Source: Membranipora membranacea
Lineage: Eukaryota > Bryozoa > Gymnolaemata > Cheilostomatida > Membraniporidae
DNA: 64,000 nt
Direction: 5' to 3'
NCBI GenBank assembly: GCA_914767715.1
Contig: OU612066.1
Span: 24,712,283-24,776,282, forward strand
Part shown: positions 58,139 through 64,000 of the stretch, one piece after another
How positions within the stretch are numbered: the stretch's first letter is position 1
How the letters are laid out: the number at the start of each line of letters is the position of its first letter
Position numbers and translations under genes: made by a program
The notes under the pieces: generated by a model
What the model was told of the DNA's origin: nothing
What the model saw: only the letters and a program-made list of their open reading frames with translations
Databases searched by the model: none

Positions 58139-58293
58139 ACTTACTAATAAACCTAGACAGGACAATATATATACGGCTGAAGTGAGGCACTTAATTATGG
58201 GCGAGGTGACGACATTGGAAGGTGTAGTAGTATTGGTGTTATCAGTGCCTCAATGTTAACGCTCCATATAGTGTCCTGTCTAGGTTTATTATT
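58139..58293. mobile_element. Short inverted-end element (MITE-like)
   Basis: AATAAACCTAGACAGGACAA and its complement GTGTCCTGTCTAGGTTTATT bound about 150 bp. A related end lies at 54372-54395. It sits in sequence replacing unit 4 exon 1. Confidence 0.6.
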
Positions 58294-58299
58294 AAGTCT

Positions 58300-59150
58300 A
58301 TTGGAGCAACACACATTGTAGCTGAAGTGGTCAAACAAATCTGAAAAATTGGATTCAAAAAGCAGTGTTTTTTACCTGGTTCATACCAATGGTTTTTCTT
58401 GTTTTCCTTTTTCAAATCGTTGGATTATTAACATTGATCCCACCTATGTTAACGTAACAGGTTTGTATTTTACTTTTTCTGAGTGATACCGTATATGTAT
58501 ATGTTCTTTAACCTATTTGCAGCTTTTTGGCTGGAGAGGAGTGCATGTTTTGGACCAAATAAAGCTGGTTTAGCCACAAAAATCCAAATATCTCAAGATG
58601 GAAAGCCATAATCAACAATCGCTTCGAACAAAACCTAAACAATCTCCTGCTGTTCATCAGGCTGACAACAAATTTGACTGACATCTTTCTGAATTTTGGC
58701 TGACAAATTTTGAACTAAATTAGTTAAACTTTGGGTTATTATCAGTTACAGTTGGGACAACCAGGATCTGTAAAGTGGTAAGATTATTGATGGAAGTGAC
58801 AGTACAAGACCGAAATGATATAATAAGTTGGAAATTCCAGTTGCTGCATTATTGGGGTCGCATGTAATGAGCCGTCAGAAACGGCCCTATTACTATTGCA
58901 AAAATCAATTTAAAGTCTCGAAGACAGGAGGCCTAAAATCATTAAGTTTCACTGTAATGTCACTCCTCTAGTTAGTGCCATGTCTCCTCTATATTATGAA
59001 AGCGTAAACTAATCAAATACCTCAAAAACAAGGCACAGAGGGCTCAATTTAAAAGGCGCACTTGTTGCCCCAAAATAATCTTCCAGAGGTCACTGGGACT
59101 CAACATCAAATATTTGGGAGGTTTCAACTGTGAAAATAACTATTAGACAT
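58300..59150. other. Spacer between units 4 and 5
   Basis: 58340-58470 matches the upstream region of units 1 and 2. The rest shows no gene. Confidence 0.45.
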
Positions 59151-59159
59151 GATCACCAA

Positions 59160-59870
59160 TACAATATTAAAAAGTTTTAAAAAGCGAAATATCACGTCAA
59201 CTAATCTGGTTGGCAATACAAAAGTTCATTTATGACAACATTGTGTCATTTACAGCAGTAAGGCACAAAGAGATTAGTGTCCTTACTCAAAAACCTTAGG
59301 TTACCACCATAGCATCGACCATAAACACTTGATTGTGAAACCAATGATTACGTCAATGTAACAAAAAAACTGAAGATGCCATCCGCTCGAATTTCAGTCA
59401 ATAAAGGCGATTGGAGTAGAAATCCTGGGTTAAGGATTGATGATTATCCTAAGCCTCTTATTTTGTTGGGGCAGGAAATGCATAGTACTCTTCATCTACG
59501 TAATGATATCATTGAACAACCAATCAGATGAAGGCTAAGCAGTACAAAGGGTAACATATTAATTAATCACGTAAACAAAGGATTAGAATTGTCTTCAGCT
59601 TTATTATTTTATTATCATAAATCATGAAGACAAAAATTAACAATAACCTGGTAAACACTGAGGGCTTCCTCAAGATCACAACTTAGATTAAAGAACAGTT
59701 CTGAATGACATCATCATTATACCACCTTCCGAGACATTTTCATATGGTAACAATGTGGAGTCAGAATTATTGTAAATATAATATACCATAACAAAATACT
59801 TGGAACAATTGATCAAATTCATTGCGCAATAGAAAAAATGTAACAAAAAATTTCATATCATATTTTCAGC
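59160..59870 (-). other. 3' flank of receptor unit 5
   Basis: Diverged version of the block at 1860-2729, in the same position relative to the tail. Confidence 0.55.
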
Positions 59871-62800
59871 TTAATTATTATCACTAATAAAAAATTCTAC
59901 AAACATTCATCATTATCAAGTGTATAAAACCCGATAAACAGATAAACACTGAGAGCTTCCTCCGGATCACAGTTTACAGCTGGTGGTGTATGAGTTTGTT
60001 TAAGGATGATCTCCACTTTCTGGTAGGTTTGGTGGTTTAGGTTTTGCACAAGCACTATTTTTAGGAATTCCTTCCGAAAACAGGTTGCGGCCTTGTGTGA
60101 AAAGTTTCGCATTGCTCTGCCGAACTGTTTCTGTGCACCCCAGCTACAGTTATCTGCTGTCTTTTAGAAAATACTCTCAATCCCCGAGGCCCTCTGCAAG
60201 GCATGGGAGGTGTTTTTGGTACTTTCCTTTTTGGGCAATGATTTGGTCTTTTCATGCTGGGGAAATTGGAAACCTGTTTTTTATGCAAATCTATGCCTCT
60301 CTTACTTATTTCCCGGGAAATCGATCCCAACAAATCTGTTGAAGGACATTTGAAGTTTTCAGGTAGCTTGTGTTCAGGCTCAGCATCAAGGCTTTCATCA
60401 GATGATTTACTCCTCATAGTTTCTCTTTGGTCGTACTGCCCACTGCTTGGGTTCACATTGCTCATAGTGTCGTACTCGCTTATCTCGCAGTAGTCCAGAT
60501 AAGGATCAGTTTGCTCGATCACTTCATAATTTGAGACAGAATCAACTTCTTCTTTTGTCGTGGCAGTACCCTCATCGCCATCTAAGATAAATACAACATC
60601 ACTTTAGAATGAAAATATCAGATCGATTACAAAGAACAGCACTTCATGCCATTCCCTATATTGATAGATACATCCATAGTATGTCTCTTAATATTGACAA
60701 CTTTCACCGAAAACTAATAATATGAAATGAAAGGCGTATTTTGGAAAGAGTTGTCCCCCCTGTTTGCTACGGTTGAAATTCCATAAAACCCAATCTTGTG
60801 ATTCCTGTTTTGAGGGTGTGGGCGTACAAAATTTACTTCTGCTTAATGATATATGGAACAACTTTCATAAAACTCATTTTTTAAACTACTTGTAAAAAGA
60901 CAAGGAAACTATGTAGGAAGGTATTTCTGCAAAGAAGATTGTAGATCATGTGTGTACAAATCATCATCTCAAAATGATTAAATGCATCATTGCACTTTCA
61001 ACTGTCAGATGTTTGGCATAATCAAGGTGTTTGTGAGGACAGTTGAGATACTTGACTTTTCAACCACAAATGCGTAATCATCTTAACAAAACCACAATAA
61101 TCAGAGCAGTGCGTGATACTAGTGACAATCAGGGATAAGACCTCCAATCATATAAATGTGAAAAGGGATGCGTGAAATCAGAACTTGCTAAGGTCAATCA
61201 TTAACAAGAAGCACTTTTTCCTTCGTTTTTGGGTCAGCACAAATAATTATGAGAGGAGCTTGTCTTATTTTAGTGGTAACTATCGCCATGACCCCATTTC
61301 TTCATGGTATGGAATACGTCCCAACTGGAATTGATGGAGTTCGGACATGTAAACGACCCTACACTAAAAGACCAGGTGAGTCTCTCAGTATATGATGTAG
61401 GCCATAAACATCAATTGTACGTAAATGTGAATGTTAAGGTCATATGAAATTCAATAAATAAAATTTCCCTGATATTGACTAAGTGTGTTTATATGTATCA
61501 ACTAAGGCATTGGAGGGGGAATGTATATTTTCCTGTGCAGATTGACAGCCACATATGAAAGCCATGAAGATTATTGGTGTTGAGTCTGTATTTGATAATA
61601 TTATTGGCTCAAAAGTGACCAAATAAATTCAATTTATTCATCCTTGATTTCGACCATGATAGAGATGGTCAGACCAATAGAGTGTTTTTAGTAAAGCACT
61701 TATCATCACTTCAGATATTAATGTTGAACAGTAAAACATTCCATTCTCTCTTTTTTAGACATGTTTTGGTTGGCCCCATCAACAGCGATGACACATTTTG
61801 GCTGCATGGACAATTGTCAAAAGTTTGGTTCTGAGGAGATAAGAATATTTTCCTATCTTGAAGATGATTATCCCAGGTGTGTTTGCAGGCTCTGCCCAGA
61901 GGATTATCTCGGTGGTGACAAACTGAATTTGTTACTTACACTGATGGGGTGCGGAGATATCCAGAGTTTGAAACAAAAATGGTATTATAACGAGCGCAAA
62001 TTCCTGGCTTATTATTGCAAGGTTGGGCATTTGGGTTAATCACCTTTATGATATTTCGGTTACATCACATGCTTTCATACAATAACTTTCAAACATCAAT
62101 GATTATTGTGAAAGCATTTGTATTTTGTAATTGTTAACTTATGATATTTCCAACTGCGTCTGGAAACAGTCATGTTCTAAACTATTTTATAATTTTCACT
62201 GACAGTCTTGTTAATAGTAATGAAATAAGTGGCAAATAAAACACTGTTGGCTGTCACATACCTTGTATTGCTGCTCCTGCTTCGGCCTGTATTCTGTTTG
62301 CAGAAACTTTAGCTTTGACCCTAGACAAACAATAACAGGGTGGTTAAATATCTTTTCAAAAATATTTAAGACAGCCTGCTGTAAGCATTTCACCATTGTT
62401 GTCACACATACCCAAGCCCAGACAGTTGCAGTTGGCAAAAGGGCGGACTCCGAGTTAAAAGTGGTAAAACTCAGCCCCAATATCATCCCATGTGCACATA
62501 TACCCATACCATCATAAAGGCTAGAACACACTATAAGGTATCATAATAGTTTTCATGAACCATTTACGTAGTGCACAGTGAACAGGACGCACTGATAGTC
62601 ACATTCCAATGTAATCTTCTGTAGAGGTAGTGAGCTAATCCGGGCTGTTGAGTCCACCCAAAGTATATGATTTGTCTTATCAAGATAATTACGCAAGATA
62701 ATTATGCAACAGTAAGCCGGAAAAACTCAGGCAAAAAACCAAGCAAAATATTTCTATTGAGAAAACGGTTTGAGGTTTCTAGTGTAATGCAGTTCTAATT

Positions 62801-64000
62801 TTCCACTGAGGAATATTCACATACCTCACTATAGCGCAATACCAAATCAGCAACATGGGAACAACTGTCAATAAGCCCAGAGCCACTCCACAAATGGATA
62901 TTATGAAGGTAGCAGTTGTAATTGTTGAATCGCCAGAGGTTTTCGTGGTTCCATTATTCTGAGACCTCCGATCTCCATCATAAATGCCGTCAGTTGTCTC
63001 TGTAAGCAATCCAAGTATTTATAATATATATTATTTGTACACATACGCTTTCCTCCAAGGCTATGGTAGTTGGAAGCCAAAGTTTTACAGAATATTTTAT
63101 GTATATATATATCAGAATACTCATTTAAAGTTGTGAATCAACTCCTTTCATCTCAGAAAGACGTAAAGTATATCAGTACATATGAAATTGTAGTACTTGT
63201 ATCAGGGGTAGATTCTGTCGCGTATGTTGAGTTTTGAGCAATACATTCCAACGGTGGCTCCCATTGCCGATGTTTGCAGCTGAATGTGTGAGCTTTGTGT
63301 CGAAGCTCAAACCCATGCAGACAGGAGGCTCTGTAGTTCTGATCAGTTTCCCATTCTAGTCCTCGCATGTTCAGATTTGCAATGTTCGTATTACAGGACC
63401 TCACTAAAAATCAATCAATCATGATTACATTATTAAGTGTGGTAATGTGAAGGCATGATAATAGTATCTCATACACTGGGCATAGAACGATGGTAAATAA
63501 AGTTTGTTGAAATGTACTTAAATTTCATTGCGTCAAGGTTTATCAAAACAACAAATTTTGAACAACATAATGTAAATTAAAATTTACATTGGTTTTGATA
63601 TAGTATATTATGTGACTGACACTGAACAGACAGTGATATAGTTTCCGTTGCTTGATCTTATACATTCTCAGATACAAAAATTTTATGCTACATAACACCA
63701 ACTTAAACCCAAGGCTTTTTATCACCTGCTGTCCTATCAAATTCATATGCAGCCACTGTGACATAATCAGTATATCAATACAAACCTGAATATCGGATGT
63801 GGATCACTTCATCTTTCACATCATATCCTGGCAATGGTTGATAAAACAGCTTGATATCGTGTGGGCCATAAAGTTCCAATAGCGGATTTCTGTCCGAACG
63901 GTTTGTTAAGTCGACAAACTTTTCATAGTTGGAGAGTTGGAACGTGTTAACTTTTGCTAATGTATCGTTTAGTTGATAAATGAGCATTGTCACAGTTGAT
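59871..64000 (-). CDS. Receptor unit 5: partial copy entering from beyond the window
   Basis: Exons seen: 3' part of exon 4 (64000-63786), exon 5 63403-63197, exon 6 62999-62825, exon 7 62320-62262 and tail 60581 onward. The first three and the junctions are open. The tail is frameshifted late (one extra base near GTTTTCGGAAGG) and stops at about 60061, losing the C-terminal Tyr motifs but keeping the ITAM-type pair. It may therefore be functional with a shorter tail; the 5' exons must be examined outside the window. Exon 5 ends ACAA|GTACTA, a slightly unusual donor context. Nested copy 4 lies in intron 7. Confidence 0.65.
60061..60581 (-). CDS. Unit 5 exon 8: tail, shortened by frameshift
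   Basis: About 173 residues. SNYEVI and LDYCEI (8-residue spacing), EYDTM, TPPMPCR are present; ends QPVFGRNS then TAA. Remnants of the lost end (EEALSVY, YTLDNDE) persist in another frame to about 59900. Confidence 0.75.
61061..61100 (+). promoter_or_regulatory. Conserved twin-ACCACA block, nested copy 4
   Basis: CAACCACAAATGCGTAATCA then ACAAAACCACAA; the best-conserved non-coding block in this diverged copy. Confidence 0.4.
61151..61156 (+). promoter_or_regulatory. TATA-like box, nested copy 4
   Basis: TATAAA 98 bp before the ATG at 61249. Confidence 0.45.
61249..62039 (+). CDS. Nested small secreted Cys-rich protein, copy 4
   Basis: Exons 61249-61375 and 61759-62039, about 135 aa. Leader MRGACLILVVTIAMTPFLHG, then GVRTCKRPYTKRPG. 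The second exon starts DMFWLAPSTAMTHFGC and keeps the cysteine framework (RCVCRLCPEDYL, LMGCGD, AYYCK), ending HLG then TAA. It is the most diverged copy: short deletions near the first cysteines and at the C-terminus, but splice phase, cysteine order and stop region are preserved. Located opposite and inside intron 7 of receptor unit 5. Confidence 0.75.
61759..62039 (+). CDS. Nested gene copy 4, exon 2
   Basis: Follows TTTTTTAG; open to TAA at 62037-62039. Confidence 0.75.
62262..62320 (-). CDS. Unit 5 exon 7: juxtamembrane
   Basis: 59 bp, RVKAKVSANRIQAEAGAAIQ. Confidence 0.7.
62825..62999 (-). CDS. Unit 5 exon 6: stalk and transmembrane helix
   Basis: 175 bp; FIISICGVALGLLTVVPMLL then IWYCAIVR. 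Shorter stalk than other copies. Confidence 0.8.
63197..63403 (-). CDS. Unit 5 exon 5: SCR/Sushi module
   Basis: 207 bp, open; MRSC/VRSC-type start, RASC, TFSC, PLEC and RQWEPPLEC. Confidence 0.85.
63786..64000 (-). CDS. Unit 5 exon 4: CUB-like domain, cut by window end
   Basis: Open from the window edge to the donor; YQLNDTLAKVNTFQ and IHIRYSG match the other copies. Confidence 0.7.

Overview
Organism and overall character. The window is AT-rich eukaryotic DNA: short exons with GT-AG introns, tRNA-derived SINE-like repeats, many palindromic miniature elements, LTR retrotransposons and a DIRS/Ngaro-type element. There is no prokaryotic gene organisation. An animal is implied by exons for a cell-surface receptor with a Sushi/SCR module, a CUB-like module, one membrane segment and a cytoplasmic tail carrying ITAM/ITIM-type tyrosine motifs. 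This combination recalls the fester and fester co-receptor (FcoR) allorecognition families of the colonial tunicate Botryllus. That is a comparison of architecture from memory; no search was run, so the species is not established.

Main content. Five copies of one receptor gene occur: unit 1 (minus, 13388-2730), unit 2 (minus, 39729-33660), unit 3 (plus, 42.7-49.3 kb), unit 4 (minus, 57748-54585, no tail) and unit 5 (minus, from beyond 64000 down to about 59.9 kb). The exon order is: leader; Cys-rich domain of unknown family; CUB-like; SCR; stalk plus membrane helix; short juxtamembrane exon; long tail exon. Ectodomain introns are all phase 1, so modules can be skipped in frame. Every copy that can be judged has lost something: unit 1 has two nonsense codons and a frameshift, unit 2 two frameshifts, unit 3 a deletion of leader and first domain, unit 4 a broken first domain and no tail, unit 5 a frameshift late in the tail.

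Gene inside gene. In all four copies that retain a tail, the intron between juxtamembrane and tail exons holds a complete two-exon gene on the opposite strand. It encodes a small secreted protein of about 130-145 aa with eight cysteines. All four copies are open, with conserved splice sites, stop position, a TATA-like box and an upstream block with two ACCACA motifs. The nested gene thus stays intact while its host decays.

Mobile DNA. An LTR element (A, 15302-27959) has 630-bp LTRs and a gag-like ORF but no pol. Its right LTR is split by a second LTR element (B, 20244-27445, minus orientation) with 1173-bp LTRs and no long ORF. Both have 4-bp target duplications and near-identical LTRs, so both insertions look recent. 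A Ngaro-like element (50.6-54.4 kb) with split direct repeats carries RNase H and tyrosine recombinase ORFs. Palindromic elements, tRNA-like SINEs and duplicated flanks fill the rest. Units 2 and 3 lie head to head as an inverted duplication.
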